The position numbers and the translations under genes were made by a program. The notes below the pieces were generated by a model that had not been told where the DNA came from, did not search any database, and was given only the letters and a program-made list of their open reading frames with translations. A DNA stretch of 64,000 nt from Cheiracanthium punctorium (Eukaryota; Arthropoda; Arachnida; Araneae; Cheiracanthiidae): contig JAWZYV010012400.1 of NCBI GenBank assembly GCA_038373885.1, positions 62,001-126,000 on the forward strand, in the 5' to 3' direction. Position 1 is the first letter of the stretch, and the number at the start of each line of letters is the position of its first letter. Of this stretch, positions 33,150-45,919 are shown piece by piece.

Positions 33150-36000
33150 TTTATGATTGTGCGATATATTTATGAATCACCCTGCATATTAGAGATGTGG
33201 GTGATACGAAAAAAAAATACAGTTTTAATTGATCACGTTTTATATAAATATATATTCTGTGAAACTTTTTCGTTAAAAATTAAGAATACTAAATAAGCAT
33301 TATCAAATGTCATGTTGGCACAAAATTGTTTTAAAATGTTTCCTTCTTAAATGCTCTTTGGACTCTTCCAGATCAAATTGAAAATCAATTACATTTAAAT
33401 AAATACTCTAATAGAATTCTAACGAAATTTTACCCACTACTTATTTTAATGTGCGTATATTTGCATAGATTATTCCCACTTTAATTTACTTCAGGCTCAA
33501 AATGCTTATTAAATAGGCTTAGTAAAGCATAATGCTGTATGATCGTATTAACTTTTGAAAATGAACTTTTAATCAGATAAAAATAAATCTGAGTTTAGCA
33601 GGAAGAGAAATCTAAGTTTAACTGTTATGCACTAGTACATTTAAAAAAAGTACACATGAATTCTAATTTAGGAGTAAATATGAAAGGTAAGTACTGGAAT
33701 TATATTTTTGCGTTTCTTATGCAAATGTATCACACGTACATTATCTGTTTATCTTTGGAAAAGCTTCAGTTAATTCATGTCAAAGTTTTCTGTTAACACT
33801 ATCTCACATTCTCCAAATTACACTACATAAGTTTTATGAATTTTTATGAGATTCAGGTCAGTCAACCCATAGAGATTAATTAAACAAAAATTAAGTAAAT
33901 AAATAGTGTCACGAAGTACCTAAAATTATTCAATAAATATTAGGAATTTTTATAAATACTAGGAATAAAATACGAAAAGAAATTAGGATTTTTATAAATA
34001 AAAATATGCAATTATTTAGAATGCAATTTTTTAAATCGAAAATATGGATATTTTGGATAAACGATTTCTGAACATACTATTTTTATTTAGCAGTATTCTA
34101 TTTACTATATACATAGTTTTGGATGTATATTGTATGTAATATAAAATTAATAAACAAATTTTACTCAGATAGTGAATATTAATGAGAAATAATAAGCGTA
34201 AAACTTCGTTAGCAATGCACGATGTATTTTAACTTCTTCGGCCCTGATTTTCGAGCAGAGGAGATAAAACATCTAAGCTTTTAAATATATAATGCTATCA
34301 ATATTCCAATAAATAAAATTTTAAGATCAGAAAGTAAAACAATAAGAAAATTTTTCATACATATTTCAAAACAAGATACGTGATAAAATTAAAAAGGGAC
34401 ACATTTCACCACATATATCGTCTAACGTATAGACACTATTATACGTTACAAATGCGAATTTCCATGTACCACTAAATAATCACATCGGCATCAAACATGG
34501 TTGAAATATTAGTGCAGTTTCATATGGTTTGATAAAAAAATGCGTAAATTTTAGGAAGGATGATTAACTATGACTGAATCTTAATTTATTTTGAATAATG
34601 AATGTTTTCGGAAGTAAACCCATATTTATAAAACCTGTTTAAAAAATTAACCAACACTTCTGCGCTCTTTTAAGCATTTATAAACTAATTGCTTGATTTT
34701 TCGTGATCATTCTTTTAATCGAAAAGTGTTTTGCCACAATATTCTAACCCTCTCCCATCTCCCCACAGACACACTATTATTTTGTAAGTATTGTTTACGG
34801 TTTATCACACAGTGTAGTTTTACAGTTTACTATCCTGGATTTGCATAGACTTATTTGTTGCGCACACATTAACTAAAATGCCTTTTCCTAATGTTACCAC
34901 AAATCCAATTATTTGGTTCTAGTTCGGTAGGAAAACATTCGAAATTAATTATAATATAATTTCAAAACTCTTCACTTTAAATTAAAGTTCTGAATGCTCT
35001 TTTAATGTTTGAAATACTTGCTTTAAAGCATAAGTATTTAGCTAATGAATAATTAGAAAATCATTGATATATTTAAAGAATGTGACTCTTTGTCTTTTTT
35101 TTTTTTTTTTTTTTTCTATGCATTCGCATCTGCGTCAATCTTTTCAGGCGTACAGTACAAGTACTTCCTTAATATTTAGTAAAACCCCGAAATGCGCTTC
35201 ATCTATTTCCATGTAACATAAACTGTGCCAGTTAACATATTGTTTTTTAAATAATGCTACTTTTCGGTGGTAATAAAACATTTTAGAAATTTTTATCTGA
35301 TTATTTTTGCTTCTATGCCACTTGTAAGTTCTTTCTTATTGTTCATTTTGTTACATGTCAAATTTTACACATTTATGTTGCTTCAAAATCACATAAAAAT
35401 TACAGAATTGAGCTCCCTTAAAAAGTAACCATTTCCATCAGGTGATTCATTGATACATTTTCATATAAAATCGTGCATTAGTTTTCTTTACGTAATATGT
35501 TAATTCTTTTCCCTCAACTGATATACTTTTTAGAATTTGAGAGTATGATTATAAGAAACAAAATGGCGTTTTACCATTTACCGCTAGAGAGAGTTAAATT
35601 ATTGAAAACACACTCGAAACATACTTTAATATACTTATGGTTGTTAGTAGCTATATGGCGTTAACTATATTATTATATAAGATTAAAATATTCGTTAATC
35701 TTAAATTTGAGAGTTAAATCATACATTAAGTAAAAACCAACATTTCAGATAAGTACATAACAGAACTTGTAAAATTGTGGAGGCATATTAACCACAAAAA
35801 ATGAAGGCACCAAACTCGTATTTTTATCTTTTTACCTGCTATCAATTAATTACTGTGTCCATGTTTACAAATCAGCTATTTACTTTTTATTTTTATTGCA
35901 AAATACATATCTGCCTTTTCTAAACTACATTTTTTGAAGTGATATCAATTGTAGCAAGATACACCTAAAAGAACAGTCATTACCTGAGAAATCTGAATCC
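33150..36000. other. AT-rich intronic DNA, nothing recognised
   Basis: Very AT-rich, with a T-run at about 35095-35115. No supported feature. Confidence 0.45.
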
Positions 36001-36269
36001 TGGGAGAAGCTACAGACTCCTCAACCCTTTCCTTCCTGCACCTATAACGCTTGTGAGCCACTAAACATTGTCAAATGCACTACAGCTTGTGATTTCTTAT
36101 CGGCTAATCAAAACCTTCAAGGGGTGAACCAAATAGAAACCAAAAAAAAAAGAAACAAAAGCGCAAAACACAAGAGGCCGACGCCGAGATCGCACGCATA
36201 CACAACAGAAGAAAAACAAAACGAGTAAATAAATAATAAAAAAAAGCTGAGTTGAGAAAGACACGTCCT

Positions 36270-36930
36270 TCTTATATCAACAACAAAAATGTCCCGTGCC
36301 TTTGTGGGAAGACCGACCGAATCCGAGGGCACGATCTCTAAGTGCAGCGGTTTTAGGGGGTGTCGGTTCTTACATTATTCATTATTAAACCACCGAGGCC
36401 CCCCTATCTCCCTGCCCCTGCCCCGGTATAGCGAGCGATCTCCTTCTTCTCCCACTCTTCTCCTCCTCTTCTCCTTCTCTCTTATAACGTAGAGGATTTG
36501 TCGTGAAGAGGCATTTCTCCAAAGTTGCTCCGAGTTGATTAGTTCTGAAAAGCGTGAACGAATCTTGGTGCACATCACAGAGCCGGCTTTCTGGAGGGGG
36601 GAGGGGAGTGGTTCATCAGGATGGGGGGGCTGCACCTTCGTTTCGTGCCCCCCTCCCCCCCATCGCATCTAGATCTTCTGCATCATTCTTTCCGCTTGTC
36701 TTGGTTCGAACTAACTACTACTCTTAAGAGAAGATTTTCCTTACCACGAGACGAAAGTCGCAAAGATACGTCCCCCTCGGGCTGTGAGATTCTTGAGAAA
36801 TAAATAAATAATAATAATGGAAAAAAGACCACGGCTTTGACTTATCGCCGCCATTTTGTTTCTCGTTATCAACAACTATATAAACAACAGCGTGAACATG
36901 TAAATAGATAACCATTGGCAATAGATTGTC
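36270..36930. promoter_or_regulatory. GC-rich island with YY1-type site; candidate regulatory region
   Basis: This island is 5.3-5.9 kb upstream of the paired exon in gene direction. It has C/T-rich and G-rich tracts (36390-36480, 36595-36665) and CGCCGCCATTTT at 36846-36857, which is the YY1/Pho consensus. On the minus strand that site is AACAAAATGGCGGCG, a good translation-start context, followed about 110 bp later by a donor-like GTAAGG at about 36740. A 5' exon would need phase 1 to splice to 31003, which this frame does not supply, so an untranslated exon or enhancer is as likely. Inference only. Confidence 0.35.
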
Positions 36931-39590
36931 AGGTTTGTGTCAAAATTTTCAATTGATTTGAACACTTGAGTATTAAAAACCATTTTTTAAAAATACTTTG
37001 GGGTAATAAAATTTCCTTTAGTTTTGGAATGCGGCACATACATATAGGTAGGTGGCTTTGTTCAAAAGTGTTTCCGAATCATTACGGCTCTAAACGTCAC
37101 TCTTTAAGACGACGTTCTCTAACTTTAAAACGAGACCCATGAATACCCTGCCTTTTTTGGCCTATTTTGATAAGCTACCCATAAAGTATATATATATATA
37201 TATATATATAGTTGACGCAAGGCATTCTCTGGAACTCTGTGGAGTGGTGAGTTTGGTCTTATGTCGACATCTCTAAGGTATGATATCCTACAGCTTGCAG
37301 ATTATTCAGTGAATAAGAAACGCTTAAAAGCTAAGCATTCACAAGAACAGTTTTATTTATTACTATATTTTGATGTTTTTTAATGGTATAAAGCTCATTT
37401 CTGAACGCTTAGAAGTCACAATTATACAAATTACAAAAAGAGCATTCACAGCGTGATAAGGAAAGTAAAATAATTATACAAAAAATCAGAAACACGGATA
37501 ACTTAAAGTGAGCTGTTATGCAGAATAAAACGAGAGAATTTTTAAGTTTATTATCTTTTAGTAACTCGTATTCTAATTACAATATTCGTACAGTTAAAAT
37601 TAAAGCTAGATGGCATATTACTAGTATAGTAAAAAAAAAAAAACAAATAAATAGCTTTTGAAAAAAAAGGAATTGTGTATTGAAGGTAAGAGATATTTAG
37701 CACCAATGAACACTGTTTTTGTATTAATTTAATTGCTTCAACATTCGTGTGTAAAAGTGAAAAGTATTCCTTAAAGCAAAGGACTTAACCAGAAAGGGGA
37801 AGGCTTCCTACTGGAGTACCCTTCAGATTATTTCGTTATTACTTCTATTTTAATTTTTAATTTATTTAAAAAATCTTGTACCTTTTTTTTTTGCTTCTAA
37901 GAGAGCGTAGCTTGTGAAGAAACAGGATAAATTTTTAGAGTGGCTTCTACTGAAAAAACATGAGTTGCTTGCAATGGACAACAGAAACAAAATGGCGGAA
38001 GATATCACATCTTTTTGTTGGTAGTGATCAGACAACAGTGTTTAGTTCAAGCGGCATACATTAAACGCACTCCCACTGTCCTGTCCCCTCCTTATCCTCC
38101 TCTTTTTAGATGAATATAGATTCCGACCGGGCTAAATATTTAAATTATTCTGTTTTTCTTTATCTTGCAGCTAGACATCTTCCGTCACAACTGTCCTGGG
38201 TCACTAGAATTTGTCATTTCATTAGAAGGTCATCAATTAATGCATTAACCTCTAAAGATAGCTATCTTGGCAGGGAATCGTGTGCGGGCTTGGAAAACTT
38301 TGAACGTAGGGCGAGGCAAGAACTCCAGTAAAAATAAATAAAACGCCATGAGGCATTTGCCCGGAAATGGTATGAAGTCTTTTATTTACTTATGTTTAAC
38401 TGCAAATTTAGTATACAATTTAGAACTTAATTACGATAACAAAGTTTATTTTTATGAATAAAGTATCTTCTACGACAGCTTTATAAATATGTTATAAATA
38501 TTCAGAGAAAGATTTAGTGACCGCCTTTGTGGTGTTTTTTCATGGTTTGACCAAAATCGGCTTCAGCAGTTAATGTATAAAGCTTTAGTGACTTTTGTAG
38601 ATGTGAGTTTGAGCAAGATTACTCATAGATTGTTTCTACTAAGCATTCTCTAATATTCCAGTTGGATCATTGAGCCTGTTTACTAAAGCATGCAGCTACA
38701 ACTGGATGCACTTACTGAGACTATTAGGTACAAAAACTACGTTGATGTTACAAAAATTTAATGTGAGCAAACTTTATTATATTTTTAAAAACTATAATGT
38801 CAAAATATAAAGCAGAATACATAAAAATGAACTCTGTGGTGTACCCACGTAAACATCACTTTAGGAGAATAGCTTTTACCATTTATCAATCAAGCTTCTT
38901 AAGAGTCAAGCGATAACTATCAGAATTCGTACAAAATAGAAACTTCAGCATACTAGCTTTCCAATTGTCAAAGTCAAGGCAATTAAACGTGTTTGTTTCA
39001 CCATCTATGTAAGACAATTTTGTGTGGCTTAAAATATGGTCAGAATATTTCTATCGCGCGTAGACTTATGGAGCACTGTGATCCTGCTTCCGTACTGTGC
39101 GTAGCACATTAATTCATTATTTGTCCGTGAGAACGCTAAAACTAAAGATGTTTTTATAAGAAAATATTATAATGAGGCCCTGCAAAGGTCATTCATTTTA
39201 CGACAACTTATTAGTAGACCGAGACCTACATGTAACACTCACCTTAAAAATTATTGCGATAATCTTACATTTTTAAGAAGCAGTTCGACAACAAGAAAAA
39301 AAAAATCATCAACGTAGCACGTAAGAAAATCTTTAATAATATGTTCAAACAAATTTTCGTCTTTTGGTGGCGAATTCGTCTTCGAAAAATAATTACACCA
39401 TTCAAACCACAAATGCAAAAATTAATGTATCATGTCTAAATAGTAACTGCTTTGTGTGCGATGGGAACACATATCTTATTCAGACAAAAAAAAAAACCGC
39501 CTGAGAACAACTTCACTAATAAAGCATAAACAACTGCTGCCGACTACAAATCACTATCGCAACAGTAATTATAAACAGGCTTAAAATTAA
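36931..39590. other. AT-rich intronic DNA with a mixed patch
   Basis: A (TA)n tract lies at 37187-37210. 37980-38340 is more balanced, with AAAATGGCGG (37989-37998) and homeodomain-type ATCAATTAATGCATTAACC near 38233. A 73-codon plus frame after a pyrimidine tract and AG at 38109 was judged too weak to call. The rest shows nothing specific. Confidence 0.45.
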
Positions 39591-39960
39591 ACTTAAAATC
39601 TGAAATTACATCCTCTCTTCTCTTTCCGAAACTGAAAAACACAGAAAAGGAAACATTTTTTTTTTCGACCACAGCACTCTCTTTCGCGTCTGTTCTTTAA
39701 ATTTCTACTACTGAACTGCTTTTTGAAAAGTTTATTCTGCTAATTAAGTGTCCGCTTTAATTCAACGACTGCGAGAAAGATGGGAGTTTTTAATTAAAAG
39801 CTGTGAAAAGCACATTTTTTCTTTTTCCACTTTCGCAGCTCCCAGTTGAAAGCCCCCCTCAGAGGGGTGTTGGAACAGAGAATTTCCCGTAATTCTCAAA
39901 AGAGGGAGACTAAAAGAATAATTTTTGCCCAAGCTCAATATTCCAAGTAAACAAATGTAC
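39590..39960. other. Balanced island with repeated TAATTA cores
   Basis: It contains CTGCTAATTAAGTGTCC and GTTTTTAATTAAAAGC among mixed sequence, and a CCCCCCTCAGAGGGG hairpin near 39855. No coding. Candidate enhancer. Confidence 0.4.
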
Positions 39961-42900
39961 CACTGTCGCAGCCAACTTGGAAAAGGCTTGAAGGAGATTC
40001 ATGATGCCCGAAGGAAAAAATAACTTTCTGTCTAAGGCAACTGTTGAATTGTGTCTAGTTTACCAAATTTGTATCCTTCAAGAATGCTGCTTGCTTAGCA
40101 GTGTTGGTAAAATACAGAGCTGTCATGAGACCAAAACACTATGTATCACTTTTGAAAATGTCATATCTTGAAGTGTTGTTAGTAAAATAAAATAAATGGT
40201 GTTTTTAAACCAGCATATATATTATGTACTTTAGAACATTTTACAAAATTAGTATGATGCAAAAGCCTTTGTAAAGAGAGCTAACCTGACTGATTATCAA
40301 AATAAGCATTGAATACTGAAAATGATATCTTGAATTTCGAGGATAATCTTTTAATTTATCTAATGCTATAGTTACGTTTTAGATTTTGAAGATTTCTTAC
40401 ATCTTTAGTTTACAACTTTCTTCTCTTTTATTCCCATTGTTATTTAGTTCACTATATATCTAAATGATAAACTTTTAATCATTAATAAATTTAAGAAATA
40501 GTTTAAGATTTGAAGATTAGTTTTCAGAATTATAATAATTAATATTTTTGCAGAACCTATCATTAAGTTGAACGGAGTAAAACCACTTTTTGTAAAAATT
40601 AAGAAACCACTTATTTAAAGTTTGATAAGTTATGCTAGTTTAAAAAAATTATAGAATCACTTAAAGAACGAGAAACTTATTATGACATTTAATTTTTGTA
40701 AAACTAATAAATTATCCACTAATATTAAAAAGATGCTATACCACAACAGATTGAAATGCACAGCTGACATTTTAATGTTTAATTGCATAAAAATGTTAAT
40801 AAGACTTCACAGAAAGAACCATTTACTTCAGATACAGGTAACGAAAAAGTTTCACATAAAGAATTAAAGGTATAAAATTGAAGTTTTTTGGATAATTTGA
40901 AAGAAAGTTATTGAATAAATTTTTTTTTCAAAAAAGTTATAGGAGGCACTGAAGCTGTACAAATAGGTATTTTAATTATTTTAACACAGTTTTTTTAGGG
41001 TGATAATACGTTACTAAAGAACTCGAAGTGAAGCTAAATTATATGACAATATATCGATAGTTTCAAAGTGGATTTTTTTTTCCTTGGGGGTGTGCGTACC
41101 TCCAAACATTTTGTAAATTTCATAGAGATTGTACGATTCTGACAGAGAAATGATTTTTCGTTAGTAAAACTGACAATTCCTTTATTTATTTATTTTTTAA
41201 TCAGTACCAATTTAAAAAATAACTGTATTTTTTTATTCCTATGTTAAATAAAAAAAGTGTACGTTTATTGTTTTTAAGAGCTTTGAGAGGGAAACAATAC
41301 GAGAGGGAGAGATAAATTAGATTATAAAATGTTATACTTGTTACCTTTAAATATGCTTTAAATTTAAAGAAGAGTGAACCAAAAATAATAAAAGACTTAA
41401 AGTTTTGCTATCATTTAAAATAATCATACTAGACTAAATAAGTTTAGTACAAATAGCTTCATACATCTATATCTTACAATTAGTTCATTTTTTAAATTAA
41501 CTGTGCATTAGATTTGTATTGTTTATTTTGCAAAACAATCTGTTTAAAAAGGATAAGTGATATACTTTTTTTAAAGTGCATTATTTTTTCTTTTAAACAA
41601 AAATAAACATAACAAACTTTTAAAACTCTTATTAATTAGTTATTTAAATTAAAAATACTCTTAAAATGTCAGAAAAGTAATACTAAAAACTTGATGGTTG
41701 GTTGGTTGGTTGGTGTTTAATGGCACAAGGTACAGGAAGGACATACTGCGCCAGACTAGTATTGCAGAAAACTTGAAATCCTAAAAACTTGAATAGTGTA
41801 AACATAAAGTATGACAGATTATTAAAGAAAATAAATGAAGACTAATTATAACTGAGAAGAATATCGCGCACCTAAAATAAATAACATATTTCTTGCTCTT
41901 GTTTGAGGTAAATTAAGAATCAAAGCATGAGGCCTCGTATTACTACTAATGAAATTCCATTAATTTGTATCGCTTTTATATTAAATTATTCATTCACTAA
42001 TGAGTGCATTGCAAAATAATTATTATTCTGCTTAATTATTTTGCTCATATAATAAAAAGAGTACAGTTTGAATTTTTAAGTGAATCCATTTATGAAAACC
42101 GCAAAAATTTATAATTAAGATAAATAATCTACGAATTTGAACCTTCCGCACAATCATTAACCCTTTCAAATTAAATTTACCCCGATACTAATATGATAAT
42201 GCTAAAAAAATAAAAAAATAAATAAATAAATTTGAAAAAAAGTTTGTATGTAAAATAGAATGTCAAATAAACTAAAATGTAGTTTTAAAAACGATTTTGT
42301 ATTATAATAGTGAATTTGTCCCCATAAAAAAGGTTGACTTCAAAAAATGAGTCAAAATGTCTTCATATTTGTACAAATATTGAAACTAGATGATAAATCG
42401 CTTTCCAGGGGAAATATAAACGTGTTAGTATTTTCTGTACTATCTTACACAAAACACAACTGTACGAGTTATCTATATAAAAATTTCTTTATTGAAAAGT
42501 TTTTAATAACAAATTTTTTCTAAAATATTATGTACTGCTGGAAAGCATACAATGCTGCATTAGCCCGAATAGAATGCGATATTTCTTGACTGATCATTTC
42601 CGGTTAAAAACCTAACTTGCGTTAAATTCGAAGTCTAGATAATAATGCAATTTATTTCTTGCTACTTCCCTAGCATTATCTAATTTTGTTTTTCGTCACT
42701 TAATTTTACTGCCGTGAATGCAACCTGAGTGATTACATATTACTAAATAAATGCTTATCTGACTGAATTTTATTTTCTCTAAATTCTTTTATGAAAAATG
42801 AATGGATCGCATTAAATTTGGATTTGGAAAAACATCGCTCTCGCGTTATATTTGGACGCATATACATTTTTTTTTTAAATTTAATTTCTCTCTTTCCTTT

Positions 42901-44860
42901 CTTTTCAGACAATCTTTGTTCTTTATTTTGCTGAACACTGTTCTAAGCTTTTATTCCTTATATACTGAAAATAGACATATATAATAAATTACAAAGTTAC
43001 AGAAAAGAAAGGTGCAGAATTTTATGGCATCGATTAAAAATTTCAGGAGATTAAATCTAAATAAATATTAAATTTAAATTTTTACCCGGTCACTAGAATA
43101 AAAAAATCGAAATGAATAAAATTTATTTCATACGTTTAATTAGGTGATGGACAAAATTTGAGCATTTTATCCTAAAAACTTGAAAATATGAAAATAGATA
43201 TATGCTGATTTAAACCATTTTTCAATGGTTCTTGAAAATAAAAAAATTACGTTGGATGATCGCATTTCAAAGGTATTACACAAATTACGAAAGAAATCAA
43301 TGGTTTCGTAAACATATAATAATTTTCGTGGCGCAGTTCATCACGTATTTTTAATATTCTTTGGCATTATTTTTAAATTCTCGTCTTCCGCGTCGTTATC
43401 CCGTTTGACTTACATCACATTTTTTATATTACTTTGAATTTAACCGTTAAAGCAGTATTTTTGAAAGATGCTACACCATTATAGTAGTTTTCATTATTTT
43501 TTAAATAACTAATTGAATTCTATACTAATTATTAAGTTATCCACGTTCCAGGTTATTGTGAACGTAATGTAAACTTTTATACCATCATTATTTTGCTACT
43601 AAAACTTTAAATTCAACTTAATCCACCGCTCAACTATTTTACACTTTTGTGATTGTTTGGTATTGCCAAACTTTGTTTAAACATTTCTCTTACCTTTTAA
43701 ATGATGAAAGTATGTGTAAACATGAAGTATGACACATATTTTCATTTCCATCACTTGACATAAAGATTGGAATTTTGTACGTCACATAACTAATATATGG
43801 GGGCACATTTTACTTATTAGGATTTTTTTTTGGCAGTATGGGGCCGTATAAAAATTTAAATTTTATGTAGACTTAATCTCCTGAAAATTTTAAACGATAC
43901 TATAAGCTTCTATATCTTTTTACATAACTTTGAAATTTATGTCTATAATCAATATTTCAGGAAGGTGCCTTTGAGACCTCTGTACAGCTAAATAAACAAA
44001 AAAAACTAATAGTTTGAGCTGTTTTATTAATTCATGTACAAAATGAGTTGAGGAGTCATCAGTATAAAAGAGGCATTGATACGCTCTAACACTGATTCAA
44101 AGTGTTTAATGCATGATTACGTTAAAGCGTTAAATTTGCCAACTGTCATTATTTATTACAGTTAATCAATTGTACATAAAAATCTGGAAAACGTTATAGT
44201 ACAGTCGTAGCTAATGCAAACACGTTTAACATCACTTGCTTTTCACACGAACTGTTTCTACGTATACTGAGAAGTTCAAAACAGGGTGTAACAAACTTGC
44301 ATTTGGATAAAGCAAACTTTTGATTTAAAAAAATATATATATATATTTGTTTTCTTTGAGTGTTAGAGTTTAAGAGAATCAACTGTAGTATATTTGAAGG
44401 AGAAATATTCTATTTTGTATCAAGTATTTTAAAGTCGAATGATATTTTTTAACTTCCCCCAGTTTTTGTTGAAAATTGAAGTATATAATTGCTTATTTTT
44501 TAATGCTAATTTGGAAAAAATGCATATGCAAAATAAATAAAATTACTCATAATAAAAACAAAGAAAAAAGCACATTTTTTAAATTTATACTTAAGGAAAA
44601 TAAAAACACTCTGACCCCTTTTCAAAAATAACAATAATAAATAATTTATTAATTAAACAAAAAATTTTTGAAAAGTGCTTAAGGAAAAGTATTTCTGTTT
44701 AAAAGATTATAAATTACAATTTAATAAATTACATAACCATTTATAAATTATTAGTACTCGCAACAAAAAAAAATTTTAGGCATTTAAACGGCATGACAAT
44801 TTTATGCTGATTTTTTATTTCGCTGATTTTTTAATTTATATATATTAAGTTTTTTTATTA

Positions 44861-44895
<35 letters not shown>

Positions 44896-45700
44896 CAATA
44901 TGGATTTCTATATGCAAAGTTTTCTTAATGAATGGTGTTTTTTTTTTTTTTTTTTTTCGTAACTAAGTTAGCCTTCGTTGTAAATGTAAGGAACAAACTT
45001 CCAAGATGACTGCAGTTCTATTGCAATCAACACCATATACTCATTATATTACATTTTAGTTTCAGAGATTAATATATAACATCAATAAATGTTTTAAAAA
45101 ATTATTCTTCTTATATCCCGCCCCCCCCCTCATTTCAAGATGGTTAATTCAAGAATAAGTAACTTTAAAAAGCTATATAAGTTATTGACACTATTTGATA
45201 ATTCTAGTTGCATATTTATCAAAAGTTTACACTTGATGATAAACAATCAAAATTAACAATTATGTCATGTTACTTTTTCATCACAGCCTGTTATCTATGA
45301 GTACATCTGACTGTTATAAGATTTAGAAATCTAAGATAGAAATTAAGATCTTGGTGTTGTAAGAAATATTAAAAAATCGATTTTAAATTTCTATATTGTA
45401 TTCAAGAAACTTTTCAATTTGCAAATGCCACATGGTGGTACAATGTGTAAGCGAAATGATACAAAAGTTTTAAAAATCGCATATCCATCAAAACAATACT
45501 TAAAACATCAAAATTTGTATTGCTGTCTAATAAATAAAATAATTGAAAACGAATTAGTGATACCACGTAACGAACTGCTCCAAAGAAAAAGTCCAGCCCT
45601 CCTCCCCTCTTCCCGTGCAGTTTAATTAAGTTTTTTGTTTATTTTTGAGTTAGAGTACACCTTTTAAACCCAAGTCTTGCAAAATCAATGAGGATACGGG
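39961..45700. other. Long AT-rich intronic stretch
   Basis: Almost entirely low-complexity. A (GGTT)n tract at 41694-41713 runs into GTTTAATGGCACAAGG, a form seen in many invertebrate interspersed repeats. A (TTA)n tract lies at 44862-44893 and a T-run at about 44938-44957. No gene recognised. Confidence 0.5.
44862..44893. repeat. (TTA)n microsatellite
   Basis: Uninterrupted triplet run of about 32 bp. Confidence 0.92.
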
Positions 45701-45739
45701 ATAAAAAATAGCAATAAGTGATGGTACCATACATGAGGA

Positions 45740-45905
45740 AGGCGCGTTTTCATCCAATCAGCAAATCTCGGAGACGGTCTGCAATTTCGGTTTCCCACCG
45801 CTTCCGCAGCCCTTGTCTTCCGTGGCTGTGGACCCGAAGTCTCCGCGGAGCAAGAACCTTCCGATTGGTGCAGCGATCGCGCATGCGCTCATTCTTCCTC
45901 ATATT
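45740..45905. promoter_or_regulatory. CpG-containing island with NRF1 core and two CCAAT boxes
   Basis: In an AT-rich setting this 165-bp block contains CCAATCA at 45754-45760 (NF-Y type), a second box in reverse (ATTGG, 45864-45868), the palindrome CTCCGCGGAG at 45841-45850, and GCGCATGCGC at 45879-45888, the core of the NRF1 site, preceded by GCGATC. This combination is typical of TATA-less housekeeping promoters. No downstream gene was recognised on either strand, so it may be an alternative Pax6 promoter, a non-coding RNA promoter or a mobile-element end. Confidence 0.4.
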
Positions 45906-45919
45906 TTGTTTACGTTCTT

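Noticed and set aside
32979..33296. 105-codon plus frame
   Set aside because: Mostly made of the foldback MITE at 32926-33143.
37187..37210. TATA-like run as promoter
   Set aside because: It is a (TA)n microsatellite with no initiator or transcript context.
38110..38331. 73-codon plus frame after a pyrimidine tract and AG
   Set aside because: No recognisable domain, opposite strand to Pax6, and the ATG directly after an AG is not enough to call an exon.
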